From NCBI RefSeq assembly GCF_001720135.1, contig NZ_MCRJ01000014.1, positions 1 to 50,104 of the forward strand: DNA of 50,104 nucleotides, in the 5' to 3' direction. Positions 1-9,067 of this stretch are shown here, piece by piece. Both the position numbers and the translations under genes were made by a program. Position 1 is the first letter of the stretch; the number at the start of each line of letters is the position of its first letter. Origin of the DNA: Methylobrevis pamukkalensis. Its GTDB lineage: Bacteria; Pseudomonadota; Alphaproteobacteria; Rhizobiales; Pleomorphomonadaceae. The notes below the pieces were generated by a model. It was not told the origin of the DNA and did not search any database. It saw nothing but the letters and a program-made list of their open reading frames with translations.

Positions 1-231
1 ATCATCTTCGCGGCGATCTTCTTCATTCCGGAGACCCTTCCGCCGCCGATCCGCGCCATCATCTGGTACAATCCGCTCTCTCACATCGTGGCGATCATGC
101 GGACGGCATTCTATCCGATGTATCCGACGCAGATGATCTCGGTCCCCTACGTGCTGGCGTGGATCATCGGCAGCCTCGTCGTCGGTCTGGCAATGCAACG
201 GGTGATGCGATTCCGGATCGTCGAACACTGA
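1..231 (+). CDS. ABC-2 type exporter permease, C-terminal part
   Basis: The frame is open from the first base and ends in TGA at 229-231, leaving the last 76 residues of a membrane protein. Two hydrophobic segments are visible: one at the very start (IIFAAIFFIPETLP) and one near the end (VLAWIIGSLVVGLAMQ). Between them lies WYNPLSHIVAIMRTAFYP. This 'xxNPL.H..E/A..R..F' pattern before a last helix is typical of ABC-2 permeases that export capsule, O-antigen or teichoic polysaccharide (KpsM/Wzm group). The partner ATPase would lie outside the window. The exported substrate cannot be told from this tail. Confidence 0.7.
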   Translation: MIFAAIFFIPETLPPPIRAIIWYNPLSHIVAIMRTAFYPMYPTQMISVPYVLAWIIGSLVVGLAMQRVMRFRIVEH

Positions 232-365
232 GGCGGAAGACCGGGACCGCCGCGACCTCCGACAAGCCTTCTCGTCCCGCGACGAGAGCAGCCCGCAGTC
301 CCGAAATCCACGGGAAGCAGGAACATCTCGAAGGAGGGCCGCATCAGGGAACGGCGACCTGCAGA

Positions 366-414
366 CAAAGAAAAACCCCTTGGAAAACCAGGATGACCTG
401 ATTTTCAAGGGGTT
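366..414 (-). terminator. Intrinsic terminator of tRNA-Leu
   Basis: Read on the minus strand just past the tRNA-Leu 3' end, AACCCCTTG pairs with CAAGGGGTT, continued inward by GAAAA.CAGG / CCTG.TTTTC with one mismatch and a short loop. The stem is followed by TTTTTCTTT. This is a classic Rho-independent terminator placed to end the tRNA transcript. Confidence 0.85.
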
Positions 415-416
415 CA

Positions 417-500
417 TGGTGCGGTCGAGAAGATCGAACTTCCACGGGTTGCCCCACAGCGACCTCAACGCTGCGCGTCTACCAATTCCGCCACGACCGC
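417..500 (-). tRNA. tRNA-Leu(GAG), CCA encoded
   Basis: On the minus strand the acceptor GCGGTCG pairs with CGACCGC and is followed by A and an encoded CCA. The anticodon stem CAGCG/CGCTG encloses loop TTGAGGT, giving anticodon GAG (codon CUC). The long variable arm (GGG..CAA..CCC) fits a class II leucine tRNA. The T-stem GGAAG/CTTCT encloses only six bases (TTCGAT) where seven are expected (TTCGAGT in relatives as I recall them). The missing base is probably a sequence error like those in the coding genes nearby. Confidence 0.9.
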
Positions 501-531
501 ATTCCTGCCGGCGTCTCCGCCGACGCGAGGG

Positions 532-560
532 GATGTAACAAAAGCCGCAGGGGGACACAA
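532..560 (-). promoter_or_regulatory. Probable promoter of tRNA-Leu
   Basis: On the minus strand TTGTGT (positions 560-555) is followed by a 17-base spacer and TACATC (537-532). The predicted start lies about 25 bases before the tRNA 5' end at 500. Matches to the sigma-70 consensus are partial, so this is a positional inference. Confidence 0.4.
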
Positions 561-615
561 GGGCAATTCGTGCGCCGCCACCCGAATTGTCGGCGGGCCG
601 GATTCGCCTGCCGGA

Positions 616-882
616 TCAGACCTTTTTGACCGTCGGCGCCATGCGCATCAGCGGGTTGCGCTTCAGGATCTCGGTGATCTGGATGCTGACGCGCTCGCCC
701 TTCAGAATCACCTGGCCGCGGGCGATGTGGATGTCGTTGGCGTAGATGTCGACGTCGTCGTCGGCGCCGGTGTCGAGTTCGATCACCGCCCCGCGGCCCA
801 TGCGCAGCAGCTGATGCACCGGCATCGTCGAGGAGCCGAGAACGACCGCAATTTCGACCGTGATCTTGTCGAGCGTTGACAT
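616..882 (-). CDS. fliN: FliN/FliM-type flagellar motor switch (SpoA domain) protein
   Basis: An 88-residue protein made almost only of a SpoA (surface presentation of antigens) domain: TVEIAVVLGSSTMPVHQLLRMGRG, then IYANDIHIARGQVIL and ERVSIQITEILKR. The pattern 'V.LG...M....LL.MG.G..I.L......V.I..N....A.G.V' is that of FliN, the C-ring component that helps set flagellar rotation. It is shorter than E. coli FliN (137 aa) and lacks an N-terminal extension, as is common for stand-alone SpoA proteins in Alphaproteobacteria. The ATG at 882 is preferred because AAGG lies 5 bases upstream; a GTG at 912 would add ten residues. No other flagellar gene is in the window, so a motor role is inferred from the domain alone. 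Confidence 0.75.
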   Translation of the reverse strand: MSTLDKITVEIAVVLGSSTMPVHQLLRMGRGAVIELDTGADDDVDIYANDIHIARGQVILKGERVSIQITEILKRNPLMRMAPTVKKV

Positions 883-993
883 GGAAGCCTTGTCGTCCGA
901 AGGAGCAGCCACGAGATCTGGAGTTCCTCCAGCCCGTGGGCAGGCCCGCGCAGGCGGGCATTGGTAAACACAGTCTTAGCGCAGGATTGACGA

Positions 994-1704
994 ATGGTTA
1001 ACGACCGCGATGCGCTCGAGACCGGATTTCTGCCGGCGCCCGGCTCGCCCCCTGTCGAATGGGTGATCGCGGACACCCCGGTCGCCTATCCTGACGCGGT
1101 CGCCGAGATGGAGGCCCGGGTCGAGGCGATCGCGCGCGGCGCGGCGCCCGAGCGAATCTGGCTCGTCGAGCATCCGCCGCTCTACACTGCGGGCACCAGC
1201 GCGAAGGACGCCGATCTCGTCGATGCGGCACGCTTTCCGGTGTTCCAGAGCGGGCGCGGCGGGCAGTACACCTACCACGGCCCCGGCCAGCGGGTCGCCT
1301 ACGCCATGCTCGACCTGAAGCGGCGCCGGCAGGACGTGCGCGCATATGTGGCCGCGCTGGAGGCGTGGATCATCGCCACGCTCTGGCAGTTCCACGTGCG
1401 CGGCGAGCGGCGGGAGGACAGGGTCGGCGTGTGGGTGCGGCGGCCCGAGCGCGGCGACGGCGCGGAGGACAAGATCGCGGCGATCGGCATCCGCGTCCGC
1501 CGCTGGGTCGGCTTCCACGGCATCAGCCTCAACGTCGATCCCGATCTCGACCATTTTTCCGGGATCATCCCCTGCGGTGTCCGCGACCACGGCGTCACCA
1601 GCCTGGTCGACCTCGGCCTGCCGGTGACGATGCCGGAGGTGGACGCCGTGATGCGCCCCGAGTTCGAGCGGATCTTCGGCCCGACGGTGGCGATGCCGGG
1701 CTGA
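994..1704 (+). CDS. lipB: Octanoyltransferase (lipoate biosynthesis)
   Basis: LipB (236 aa) moves octanoyl from acyl carrier protein to the lipoyl domains of pyruvate and 2-oxoglutarate dehydrogenases, the first step of lipoate synthesis, in the cytoplasm. Family hallmarks are present: [10 protein letters not shown] (residues about 59-68), [16 protein letters not shown], the conserved lysine in [24 protein letters not shown], and the catalytic cysteine in GIIPCGV. The ATG is preceded by AGGA at a good distance. A short insertion (residues about 135-155, [18 protein letters not shown]) is longer than in E. coli LipB but usual in Rhizobiales. It converges on gatB. Confidence 0.95.
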   Translation: MVNDRDALETGFLPAPGSPPVEWVIADTPVAYPDAVAEMEARVEAIARGAAPERIWLVEHPPLYTAGTSAKDADLVDAARFPVFQSGRGGQYTYHGPGQRVAYAMLDLKRRRQDVRAYVAALEAWIIATLWQFHVRGERREDRVGVWVRRPERGDGAEDKIAAIGIRVRRWVGFHGISLNVDPDLDHFSGIIPCGVRDHGVTSLVDLGLPVTMPEVDAVMRPEFERIFGPTVAMPG

Positions 1705-1731
1705 GCGTCGGAGGCGGGCGGAGGTACCCGC

Positions 1732-3210
1732 TCACTCGATCCCGAGGCGGGCCTTGATGATCTCGTTGACGGCCTGCGGGTTGGCCTTGCCGCCGGTCTT
1801 CTTCATCACCTGACCGACGAACCAGCCCGACAGGGTCGGCTTGGCCTTGGCCTGCTCGGCCTTGTCGGGGTTGGCGGCGATCACCTCGTCCACGGCGGCC
1901 TCGATGGCGCCGGTGTCGGTGACCTGGCGCATGCCGCGGCTTTCCACCAGCTCGCGCGGGTTGCCGCCCTCGAGCCAGACGATCTCGAACAGGTCCTTGG
2001 CGATCTTGCCGGAGATGGTGTTGTCGGCGATCAGGTCGATGATCTCGCCGAGCTGTTCGGCCGACATCGGGCTGGCGGAGATCTCCTTGCCTTCCTTGTT
2101 GAGGCGGCCGAAGAACTCGTTGATCACCCAGTTGGCGGACGTCTTGGCGTCGCGGCCCTTCGCAACCTTCTCGAAGAAGTCGGCCGAGGCCTGCTCCAGC
2201 GTCAGCACCATCGCGTCATAAGGTGTCACGCCGTAGTCGGCGATGAAGCGGGCCTTCTTGTCGTCGGGCAGTTCGGGCAGGCCGGCGGCGAGCGCGTCGA
2301 CGAAGGCCTGGTCGAATTCCAGCGGCAGCAGGTCCGGATCGGGGAAATAGCGGTAGTCGTGTGCCTCTTCCTTGGAGCGCATCGACCGGGTCACGCCCTC
2401 GCGCGGATCGAACAGGCGGGTCTCCTGGGCGATCGCGCCGCCGTCCTCCAGAATACCGATCTGGCGACGTGCCTCGTATTCGATCGCCTGGCCGGCGAAA
2501 CGGATCGAGTTGACGTTCTTGATCTCGCAGCGGGTGCCGAACTCGCCGCCCGGCTTCCTCACCGACACGTTGATGTCGGCGCGCATGGAGCCTTCCTCCA
2601 TGTTGCCGTCGCAGGTGCCGAGATAGCGCAGGATGGTGCGCAGCTTGGAGAGATACGCCTTCGCCTCGTCGGACGAGCGCAGGTCCGGCTTGGAGACGAT
2701 CTCCATCAGCGCGACGCCCGAGCGGTTGAGGTCTACGAAGGACATGGTCGGATGCTGGTCGTGGATCGACTTGCCGGCGTCCTGCTCCAGATGCAGACGC
2801 TCGACGCCGACCTCGACGGTCTCGCCCGGCATGTCGAGGATCACGGTGCCCTCGCCCACGATCGGCTGCTTGAACTGGCTGATCTGGTAGCCCTGCGGCA
2901 GGTCCGGATAGAAGTAGTTCTTGCGGTCGAAGACGCTGCGGTGGTTGATCGCCGCCTTGAGGCCGAGGCCGGTACGCACGGCCTGCTTGACGCATTCCTC
3001 GTTGATCACCGGCAGCATGCCGGGCATCGCCGCGTCGACGAGGCTGACATGGGCATTCGGCGCGCCGCCGTATTCCGCGCTTGCGCCAGAGAACAGCTTC
3101 GACTTCGACGTCACCTGCGCATGGACTTCCATGCCGATGACGATCTCCCAGTCGCCGGTGGCGCCGTTGATGAACTTCTTCGGGTCGGGCGTGCGGGTGT
3201 CGATGAGCAT
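1732..3210 (-). CDS. gatB: Asp-tRNA(Asn)/Glu-tRNA(Gln) amidotransferase subunit B
   Basis: GatB (492 aa) is the kinase/tRNA-binding subunit of the GatCAB complex, which turns misacylated Glu-tRNA(Gln) and Asp-tRNA(Asn) into the correct Gln and Asn forms. Seen: the N-terminal [12 protein letters not shown], the [14 protein letters not shown] block, [24 protein letters not shown], and the C-terminal YqeY-like region ending in [19 protein letters not shown]. The start at 3210 ([10 protein letters not shown]) is preceded by GAGA and matches relatives; the frame stays open upstream but that part has non-coding composition. gatC and gatA lie 0.9-2.5 kb upstream on the same strand, separated by the YqhA-type gene. 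Confidence 0.95.
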   Translation of the reverse strand: MLIDTRTPDPKKFINGATGDWEIVIGMEVHAQVTSKSKLFSGASAEYGGAPNAHVSLVDAAMPGMLPVINEECVKQAVRTGLGLKAAINHRSVFDRKNYFYPDLPQGYQISQFKQPIVGEGTVILDMPGETVEVGVERLHLEQDAGKSIHDQHPTMSFVDLNRSGVALMEIVSKPDLRSSDEAKAYLSKLRTILRYLGTCDGNMEEGSMRADINVSVRKPGGEFGTRCEIKNVNSIRFAGQAIEYEARRQIGILEDGGAIAQETRLFDPREGVTRSMRSKEEAHDYRYFPDPDLLPLEFDQAFVDALAAGLPELPDDKKARFIADYGVTPYDAMVLTLEQASADFFEKVAKGRDAKTSANWVINEFFGRLNKEGKEISASPMSAEQLGEIIDLIADNTISGKIAKDLFEIVWLEGGNPRELVESRGMRQVTDTGAIEAAVDEVIAANPDKAEQAKAKPTLSGWFVGQVMKKTGGKANPQAVNEIIKARLGIE

Positions 3211-3350
3211 GGTCGTCTCACGGCGTGAAGCGGGGATTCCTGTCACGCGGGATAGCCCAGATGCCCGCGCCGCGAAAGGAAAAAGACGATGCGGAGCCGC
3301 GTGCGCGGCGCGCCGGGGGCGGCGCCGTCGCGGATGGCGGACAGGTCGCG

Positions 3351-3848
3351 TCAGTGGTCGCCGGAGATCCGGTCGGTGAGCGCCAGCAGGACGGCCGAGA
3401 CCACGAACACCATGTGGATGCCGACGAGCCAGCCGAGCTGGACCCAGTCCGGCGTGGTGCCGAGGTTCATGAAGGCCTTCAGCACCTGGATCGCCGAGAT
3501 GGCGACGATCGAGCCCATCAGCTTCTGCTTCAGGCCGGCAAAGTCGATCTTCGACATCCATTCCGGCCAGCCCGGATGCTCCAGGGGATCGATCTTGGCC
3601 ACGAAATTCTCGTAGCCGGAGAAGACCACGATCAGGATCAGGCTGCAGGTCAGCGTCAGGTCCACCAGCGACAGGATGCCGAGGATGATGTCGCTTTCCT
3701 TGGAGCCCACGCTGTGGGTCACGAAGTGGAACAGTTCGACGCCGAAATGGACCAGCAGCATCACGGCCGCGATCAGCAGGCCGATGTAGAAGGGCGCCAG
3801 AATCCAGCGGCTGAAGAAGATCACCCGTTCGATGGACTTCTCGATCAT
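3351..3848 (-). CDS. UPF0114 (YqhA-type) inner-membrane protein
   Basis: A 165-residue protein with about four membrane segments: [58 protein letters not shown] and [20 protein letters not shown]. The start [19 protein letters not shown] and the segment [11 protein letters not shown] are signatures of the UPF0114/YqhA family. Its function is unknown. The ATG at 3848 is preceded by GGAG; the longer open frame upstream is not supported. It lies between gatA and gatB on the same strand, which looks accidental. Confidence 0.85.
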   Translation of the reverse strand: MIEKSIERVIFFSRWILAPFYIGLLIAAVMLLVHFGVELFHFVTHSVGSKESDIILGILSLVDLTLTCSLILIVVFSGYENFVAKIDPLEHPGWPEWMSKIDFAGLKQKLMGSIVAISAIQVLKAFMNLGTTPDWVQLGWLVGIHMVFVVSAVLLALTDRISGDH

Positions 3849-4089
3849 CGTGCAGTCTCCGGTGGCAACGTCGGCCGCGCGCCGGAGGAGGACCGGGGGT
3901 CGCGGCGGCCGGTACGGGCCGGTAACATGGAACGTGGTTTCTGTCACAGGCCGGCGACAGCCGCCACCACGGGCAACGGTCGGCCCCTGCCCTGCGACAC
4001 TAGGTCTTGCCCGAATGCCGGGTCACGCCGACGGCAGATCTGCCTTTCAGGAAAGGCACGCGCGCCGGACGATCATCCGGCGCCGTCGT

Positions 4090-5564
4090 TCACCACCACT
4101 TTTCGGCGGCAAAGCGGCCGGCGGCCTTCTCGATGGCGCCGCCGAGCGCGAACAGAGTCGCCTCGTCGAACGGGCGGCCGATCAGCTGCAGGCCGAGCGG
4201 CAGGCCTTCGCCGGAGAGGCCAGCCGGCACGGCGATGCCCGGCAGGCCGGCCATGTTCACCGTCACGGTGAAGACGTCGTTGAGATACATCTCCACCGGG
4301 TCGGCCCCGGCCTTCTCGCCGATGCCGAAGGCCGCGGACGGGGTCGCCGGGGTCAGGATCGCGTCGACGCCGGCCTCGAAACAGGTCTCGAAGTCGCGCT
4401 TGATCAGGGTCCGGACCTTCTGTGCCCTGAGATAATAGGCGTCGTAGTAGCCCGCCGAGAGCACGTAGGTGCCGATCAGGATGCGGCGCTTCACCTCGGC
4501 GCCGAAGCCGGCGGCGCGGGAATTCTCGTACATGTCGACGATGTCGGAGCCGGGCACGCGCAGGCCGTAGCGTACGCCGTCATAGCGCGCCAGGTTCGAC
4601 GAGGCCTCGGCCGGGGCGACGATGTAGTAGGCCGGCAGGGCATATTTCGTGTGCGGCAGCGAGATCTCGACGATCTCCGCGCCGGCGTCCTTCAGCCAGT
4701 CGATGCCCTGCTGCCACAGGCCGTCGATCTCGGCGTTGAGGCCTTCCAGCCGGTATTCCTTCGGAATGCCGATCCTGAGGCCCTTCACCGAGCGGCCGAC
4801 CGCCGCCTCGTAGTCCGGAACCGGGACGTCGACCGAGGTGGAGTCCTTGACGTCCACCGAGGCCATCGACTTCAGCAGGATCGCGGCGTCGCGCACGTCG
4901 CGGGCGATCGGCCCGGCCTGGTCCAGCGACGAGGCGAAGGCGACGATGCCCCAGCGCGAGCAGCGGCCATAGGTCGGCTTGATGCCGACCGTGCCGGTGA
5001 AGGCGGCGGGCTGGCGGATCGAGCCGCCGGTGTCGGTGGCGGTGGCGCCCGCGCAGATGCGCGCGGCCACGGCCGAGGCCGAGCCGCCGGACGAGCCGCC
5101 CGGCACCAGCGCCATGTTGGAGCCGGCCTTGCGCCACGGGCTCTTCACCGGCCCGTAATAGGAGGTCTCGTTCGACGAGCCCATGGCGAACTCGTCCATG
5201 TTGAGCTTGCCGAGCATCACCGCGCCGTCGGCCCAGAGATTGGCGGTCACGGTGGATTCGTAAGCCGGCTCGAAGCGTCGAGGATGTGACTCGCCGCCTG
5301 GGTGTGCACGCCTTCGGTGGCGAACAGGTCCTTGATGCCGAGCGGAATGCCCTCCAGCGGGCGGGCCTCGCCCGCCGCGATCTTCGTATCCGAGGCCGCC
5401 GCCATCGTCAGCGCCTTCTCCGGCGTCTCGACGACATAGGCGTTGAGCTCGCGCGCAGCTTCCATGGCGGAGAGATAGGCCTCCGTCAGTTCGGTGGCGG
5501 TGAAGCGCCGTGCCGTCAGCCCGTCGCGGGCCTCGGCGATGGTGAGGGCGGTAAGGTCGGTCAC
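4090..5564 (-). CDS. gatA: Asp-tRNA(Asn)/Glu-tRNA(Gln) amidotransferase subunit A (one frame break)
   Basis: GatA is the amidase subunit of GatCAB, releasing ammonia from glutamine. The amidase signature is intact: lysine in [10 protein letters not shown], and [13 protein letters not shown] followed by [13 protein letters not shown], which holds the Ser-cisSer-Lys triad. The frame breaks near 5276: the N-terminal part ends ...ASHILD and the rest resumes ...TVTANLW. Adding one base (GACGCTTC to GACGGCTTC) gives [16 protein letters not shown], a continuous GatA. From the GTG at 5564 ([16 protein letters not shown]) the product is 491 aa, the usual length. A GTG at 5618 overlapping the gatC stop (GTGA) is an alternative and would add 18 residues. 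It is cotranscribed with gatC. Confidence 0.92.
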
Positions 5565-5614
5565 GGGGAGATCCAGTCTGGTCGGAGCGTCTTTCGGGCG
5601 GAAGGTCGGAGCGA

Positions 5615-5902
5615 TCACTCCACGACCTTGGGCACCATGAAGAAGTCGTCGTCGCAGACGGGCGCGTTGCCGACCACCTTCTCCGGCACGTTGCCGTCGG
5701 TGACCACGTCCTCGCGCAGGCGCATCTTGATGGCGACGACCGACGTCATCGGCTCGACGCCGGATACGTCGACCTCGTCGAGTTGCTCGACGAAGCCGAG
5801 GATCGAATTCAGTTCCCCGGTCATGCGTTCGGCTTCCTCGTCGCTCACCTTGATGCGGGCGAGCCGGGCGACGCGGCGGACGGTGGCCGTATCCACGGAC
5901 AT
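5615..5902 (-). CDS. gatC: Asp-tRNA(Asn)/Glu-tRNA(Gln) amidotransferase subunit C
   Basis: A 95-residue subunit that stabilises the GatA-GatB assembly. The N-terminal [21 protein letters not shown], the middle [16 protein letters not shown] and the segment VEPMTSV followed by LREDVV are the conserved GatC blocks. The start at 5902 is chosen because the product then matches the family; a longer open frame upstream has no support. GAGGAA lies upstream. The stop overlaps a possible GTG start of gatA, so the two are an operon. Confidence 0.95.
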   Translation of the reverse strand: MSVDTATVRRVARLARIKVSDEEAERMTGELNSILGFVEQLDEVDVSGVEPMTSVVAIKMRLREDVVTDGNVPEKVVGNAPVCDDDFFMVPKVVE

Positions 5903-5974
5903 GGCGCGATTTCCTCGGATCTCGAAAAGAGTCGAAGGGCTATAGCAGAGCGCAAAGCGCCGCGCCAAGCGAGG

Positions 5975-5995
5975 ATGCGGGCGCGGGGCCCGCAT
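5975..5995. other. Short hairpin between gatC and the UPF0173 gene
   Basis: ATGCGGGC (5975-5982) and GCCCGCAT (5988-5995) form a perfect 8-bp stem with a 5-base loop. It lies about 100 bases downstream of the UPF0173 gene on the minus strand and lacks a T-run, so it could be a weak or Rho-assisted terminator. Confidence 0.3.
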
Positions 5996-6096
5996 TCGCA
6001 AATTCGCTGGCGCCTCATCGCTGCGGCGTCGTCGTCAGGTTGGCCGGCGCGGACCATGACAGGCAGGAGAGCGAATTGCGGAGGCCGCGATCCGGC

Positions 6097-6798
6097 TCAG
6101 ACGCTGGCCGAACCGCCGACCTCCAGCACGTTGACCCGGCCGCCGTCGGCGCCGAGCGCGGCGATGAAGGCGTCGGCGCTCTGGTCGACGATCGGGAACG
6201 AGCCGTAGTGGCAGGGAAAGATCGTCTCGAAATCGAAGAAGCGCTTGCAGGCGAGCGCGGCGGTCCGCGCGCCCATGGTGAAGCGGTCGCCAATCGGCAC
6301 CATCGCGATCTTCGGCCCGTAGAGCTCGTCGATCAGGCCCATGTCGCCGAAGATGTCGGTGTCGCCCATGTGGTAGAGCGTCTTCTCGCCCGGCGCCTTG
6401 ATGATCACCCCGTTCGGATTGCCAAGCGCATGCGAGACGCCCCCCTCGTCGATCGTGGCGGAGGAATGCAGGGCGTTGACGAGGGTGACCGTGAAGGCGC
6501 CCTGGTCGGTGGTGCCGCCGGTGTTCATCGGGTCGAAATTCTTCAGGCCCTTGGCGGCCAGCCACATGCAGAGGTCGAAATTGGTGACGACCTTCGCCCC
6601 GGTCGCCTCGGCGATCGCCAGCGTGTCGCCGAGGTGATCGCCGTGGCCGTGGGTCAGGACGATATGGGTGACGCCCTCGGAGACCTCGGCGACCTTGCCG
6701 TGGAAGGCCGGGTTCCCGGTCAGGAACGGATCGATCAGGATCGAGGCGCCCTCGATGTCGATGCGAAAGGCCGAATGGCCGTACCAGGTCACTTTCAT
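6097..6798 (-). CDS. UPF0173 metal-dependent hydrolase (metallo-beta-lactamase fold)
   Basis: A 233-residue cytoplasmic MBL-fold protein. It begins [14 protein letters not shown], the signature of the UPF0173/YtkL group, and carries the metal motif [10 protein letters not shown] (residues about 49-58), DTDIFGDM further on, and a late histidine in [12 protein letters not shown]. The family contains L-ascorbate-6-phosphate lactonase-like folds, but the substrate of this branch is unknown. ATG 6798 is preceded by GGAGAGATTTCC. It is transcribed alone, divergent from the unknown gene at 6989. Confidence 0.85.
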   Translation of the reverse strand: MKVTWYGHSAFRIDIEGASILIDPFLTGNPAFHGKVAEVSEGVTHIVLTHGHGDHLGDTLAIAEATGAKVVTNFDLCMWLAAKGLKNFDPMNTGGTTDQGAFTVTLVNALHSSATIDEGGVSHALGNPNGVIIKAPGEKTLYHMGDTDIFGDMGLIDELYGPKIAMVPIGDRFTMGARTAALACKRFFDFETIFPCHYGSFPIVDQSADAFIAALGADGGRVNVLEVGGSASV

Positions 6799-6988
6799 GG
6801 AAATCTCTCCGTCAGAACGGGGGCGGGCGGGCTGAGCGCAACATAGGCGTGCCCGCATCTTTTGCCAGCCCGGCGGCGCCGCAGAGCGCGCTGGAGAGGC
6901 GCAAAAATCAACGCCCGCCGTCGTCTCGCCTCGCCGTGCGTGATATTATGCTGCACTGCACCATTTCGGTGCTTCCGAGGAGATGGCC

Positions 6989-7408
6989 ATGACCACCCTG
7001 CCCTTCCTGCCGATCGACTTCAATTTCCGTGTCGCCGACAGCAACCGGCAGACCTTCATGCCCTTCACCAGCCTTCTGTCCCCGACGGTGAACTACACCA
7101 CCTACAAGGGCGATCTTCAGACCGAGGAGCGGATCGTCAGCAACGTGGCAAGTTTCGGCCGCCAGCTCGGCATCCTGTCCGAAGCGGTGCTGGCGCTTGC
7201 CGAGGGAAAGCACGACAGCGACGAGCTGGAGCGCCTGCGCCGGATGATGGCCCGGATCGAGGACGTCAAGCGCCGCAACCGCAACGCCGTGGAGGAACGC
7301 GCGAAGGAAGCGTTCGAGTCGCTCGCGAAGAGCGATCCGCAACGGGCGCGCGTCGTGCTGGAGGCGATGAAATCCCAGCTCGAGACCGCGACTTCGGCAG
7401 AGCGCTGA
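6989..7408 (+). CDS. Unknown cytoplasmic protein, helical C-terminal half
   Basis: Not recognised. The 139-residue product has an N-terminal part rich in Phe, Thr and Pro (FLPIDFNFRVADSNRQTFMP) and a charged helical remainder (about residues 45-135) rich in Glu, Arg, Lys and Ala that may form a coiled coil (DELERLRRMMARIEDVKRR). No signal peptide or membrane segment is seen. GAGGAG ends directly before an ATG at 6983 but is ideally spaced (6 bases) from the ATG at 6989, so 6989 is chosen. Codon use is like the neighbours, with strong third-position GC, so it is very probably a real gene. It lies 54 bases before ruvX and may be cotranscribed. Confidence 0.7.
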   Translation: MTTLPFLPIDFNFRVADSNRQTFMPFTSLLSPTVNYTTYKGDLQTEERIVSNVASFGRQLGILSEAVLALAEGKHDSDELERLRRMMARIEDVKRRNRNAVEERAKEAFESLAKSDPQRARVVLEAMKSQLETATSAER

Positions 7409-7462
7409 CCCGGGTGGGCACGAACCATGGCGGCCGGCCTTGCCCCGTGCTAGACGGAGCCC

Positions 7463-7963
7463 ATGGCCGACGCCCCCCTCGCCTTCGACGACTTTCTTGC
7501 CCGGATCGGCCGTGACGACCGCCTGCTCGGCCTCGATCTCGGCACGACCACCATCGGCCTTGCCCTCTCCGACATCGGCCGGCGCATCGCCACGCCGCTG
7601 GAGACCATCGCCCGCAAGAAGTTCAAGCTCGACGCCGACAAGCTGCTGGCGATTGCCACGCGTCATGCGGTCGGCGGCCTCGTCATCGGCCTGCCGGTGA
7701 ACATGGACGGCTCGGAGGGCCCGCGCGTGCAGTCGACGAAATCGTTCGCGCGCAATCTGGCCGCCCTCACCCCGTTGCCGATGACCTTCTGGGACGAACG
7801 GCTTTCGACCACGGCGGTGACGCGCACCCTGCTCGACGCCGATGCCTCGCGGCGCCGGCGCGCGGAGGTGGTCGACAAGATGGCCGCCGCCTTCATCATG
7901 CAGGGCTTCCTCGACCGCATCCACCTCGCCGAGCGCAGCCATGACCCGCGCCGGCTGTTCTGA
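7463..7963 (+). CDS. ruvX: Putative Holliday junction resolvase / pre-16S rRNA nuclease YqgF
   Basis: A 166-residue RNase H-fold nuclease of the RuvX/YqgF family. It shows the N-terminal [17 protein letters not shown] with the first catalytic Asp, [18 protein letters not shown], the Glu-bearing [11 protein letters not shown], and the final Asp in [20 protein letters not shown]. In E. coli the protein takes part in 5' maturation of 16S rRNA; a recombination role was proposed earlier. Length is slightly above the E. coli protein (138 aa) because of an N-terminal leader usual in Rhizobiales. Confidence 0.93.
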   Translation: MADAPLAFDDFLARIGRDDRLLGLDLGTTTIGLALSDIGRRIATPLETIARKKFKLDADKLLAIATRHAVGGLVIGLPVNMDGSEGPRVQSTKSFARNLAALTPLPMTFWDERLSTTAVTRTLLDADASRRRRAEVVDKMAAAFIMQGFLDRIHLAERSHDPRRLF

Positions 7964-8085
7964 CGGATCCGTTTCGGCAGGATTCGGATGGGAGAGGCCG
8001 CGGGACGATCGAATTGGGGCAAATGCCGTGCAATGACGGCGTGACGGACCAGGACACCATCAAAAGTTGCAGGATCAGGACCGAT

Positions 8086-8100
8086 TTAATCCTTCGTTAA
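8086..8100 (+). promoter_or_regulatory. CtrA-type binding site upstream of the outer-membrane protein gene
   Basis: The sequence TTAATCCTTCGTTAA is a perfect TTAA-N7-TTAA, the full consensus for the alphaproteobacterial cell-cycle regulator CtrA. It lies 65 bases before the ATG of the outer-membrane barrel gene, in the only AT-richer part of this intergenic stretch. No CtrA gene is in the window. Confidence 0.6.
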
Positions 8101-8164
8101 CCACGATTGCCGACCTTCGGGACAGTATCTCGTCTGAAACATTTCCTTCCCGGGGGATATCTCG

Positions 8165-8910
8165 ATGAAGTCGCTGATTGCCGCTGCCGCCCTGCTTGTG
8201 TTGCCGCTGCCCGCGCTTGCCGCCGACATGGCGTCGCCGGACAGCATCGTCATGCCGGAAGGTGATGCCTTCACCTGGACCGGTCTCTATGTCGGCGCCC
8301 ACGCCGCTACGGATTCGGCGAGACCGACTCCAATCTGGAGTCCGTACTCGGCTTCTCCTCGCCGCTCTCCGAACTCGACGTCGACGGCATCGTCGGCGGC
8401 GCCCACATCGGCTACGCCCACCAGATGGGGTCGATCGTGTTCGGTCTCGAAGCCGACTTCGATGCCTCCGGCATGGATGGCTCCGGCACGGACAACAATC
8501 CCCTGTTCATCGGCCCGGTGCATGGCGAGTTCTCGCTGCTCTGGCAGGGGTCCGTCCGCGCGCGGCTCGGCTATGCCGTCGATCGCCTGCTGGTCTACGG
8601 CACCGGCGGCTTTGCCTACGGCAATGCCGAAGTCAGCGCATCGGTATCCGGTGGCGACGGCGGCGGCGGCACCGTGACCGCGGCGGCTGCGCCGGGTCTC
8701 TCGGCCTCGGAAGAGAACATCCTGACCGGCTGGACCGTCGGTGCCGGCGTCGAATATGCCTTCACCGACGCCCTCTCCGCCCGCCTCGAATACCGCTACA
8801 CCGATCTCGGAGAGGCGACTTACTCGGCCACCACGGGAATCGGCGCCGGCTCGGCCAAGTTCGGCGTGACCTACAGCCAGGTGCTCGCCGGCATCAGCTA
8901 CAGGTTCTGA
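8165..8910 (+). CDS. Outer-membrane beta-barrel protein, Omp25/31-like (one frame break)
   Basis: Starts with a clear signal peptide (MKSLIAAAALLVLPLPALAA, cleavage after ALA). The mature part begins with FTWTGLYVGAHAG and ends with VTYSQVLAGISYRF; the terminal aromatic Phe is the usual outer-membrane barrel signal. EYRYTDLGEATYS and GWTVGAGVEYAFTD are typical strands of the Omp25/Omp31 group of small Rhizobiales barrels. The frame breaks near 8306. Adding one base (GCCGCTAC to GCCGGCTAC) gives AGYGFGETDSN and a continuous 248-residue protein. Its role is structural, in outer-membrane integrity; pore function is not established for this group. A CtrA-type box lies upstream. Confidence 0.85.
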
Positions 8911-8930
8911 CGGCCCCGCCCGGATCGCGC

Positions 8931-8963
8931 GCTGACCGCCGGGACCAGGTCCCGGCGGTCAGC
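8931..8963. terminator. 16-bp perfect palindrome downstream of the outer-membrane gene
   Basis: Bases 8931-8946 and 8948-8963 are exact inverted complements around a single central base (GACCGCCGGGACC.A.GGTCCCGGCGGTC). It begins 21 bases past the stop of the barrel gene. There is no T-run, so it may act as an mRNA-stabilising hairpin or cruciform rather than as a strict intrinsic terminator. Confidence 0.55.
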
Positions 8964-9000
8964 CGCCATTTGCCGGTCGTCCGCGCGTCCGTTCATGTGG

Positions 9001-9066
9001 ACGACGGTCGTTTCCCCGTCGTGAGCGCTTGCGCGCTCCGGCTGTCACGCCTATCAGGCGTGTTTT
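9001..9066 (+). promoter_or_regulatory. pyrB leader: three tandem hairpins, the last with a T-run
   Basis: Three stems follow one another: ACGACGG/CCGTCGT (9001-9007 with 9016-9022), GAGCGC/GCGCTC (9023-9028 with 9033-9038), and CACGCC/GGCGTG (9046-9051 with 9057-9062) followed by TTTT at 9063-9066. The pyrB ATG begins at 9068, directly after the T-run. The last hairpin has intrinsic-terminator form and leaves no room for a separate ribosome site, which suggests attenuation or translational gating of pyrB. Mechanism is inferred. Confidence 0.5.
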
Positions 9067-9067
9067 A

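Noticed and set aside
5240-5290. Programmed ribosomal frameshifting in gatA and other genes
   Set aside because: No slippery heptamer or common structure is present at the breaks, and the affected families do not use frameshifting.
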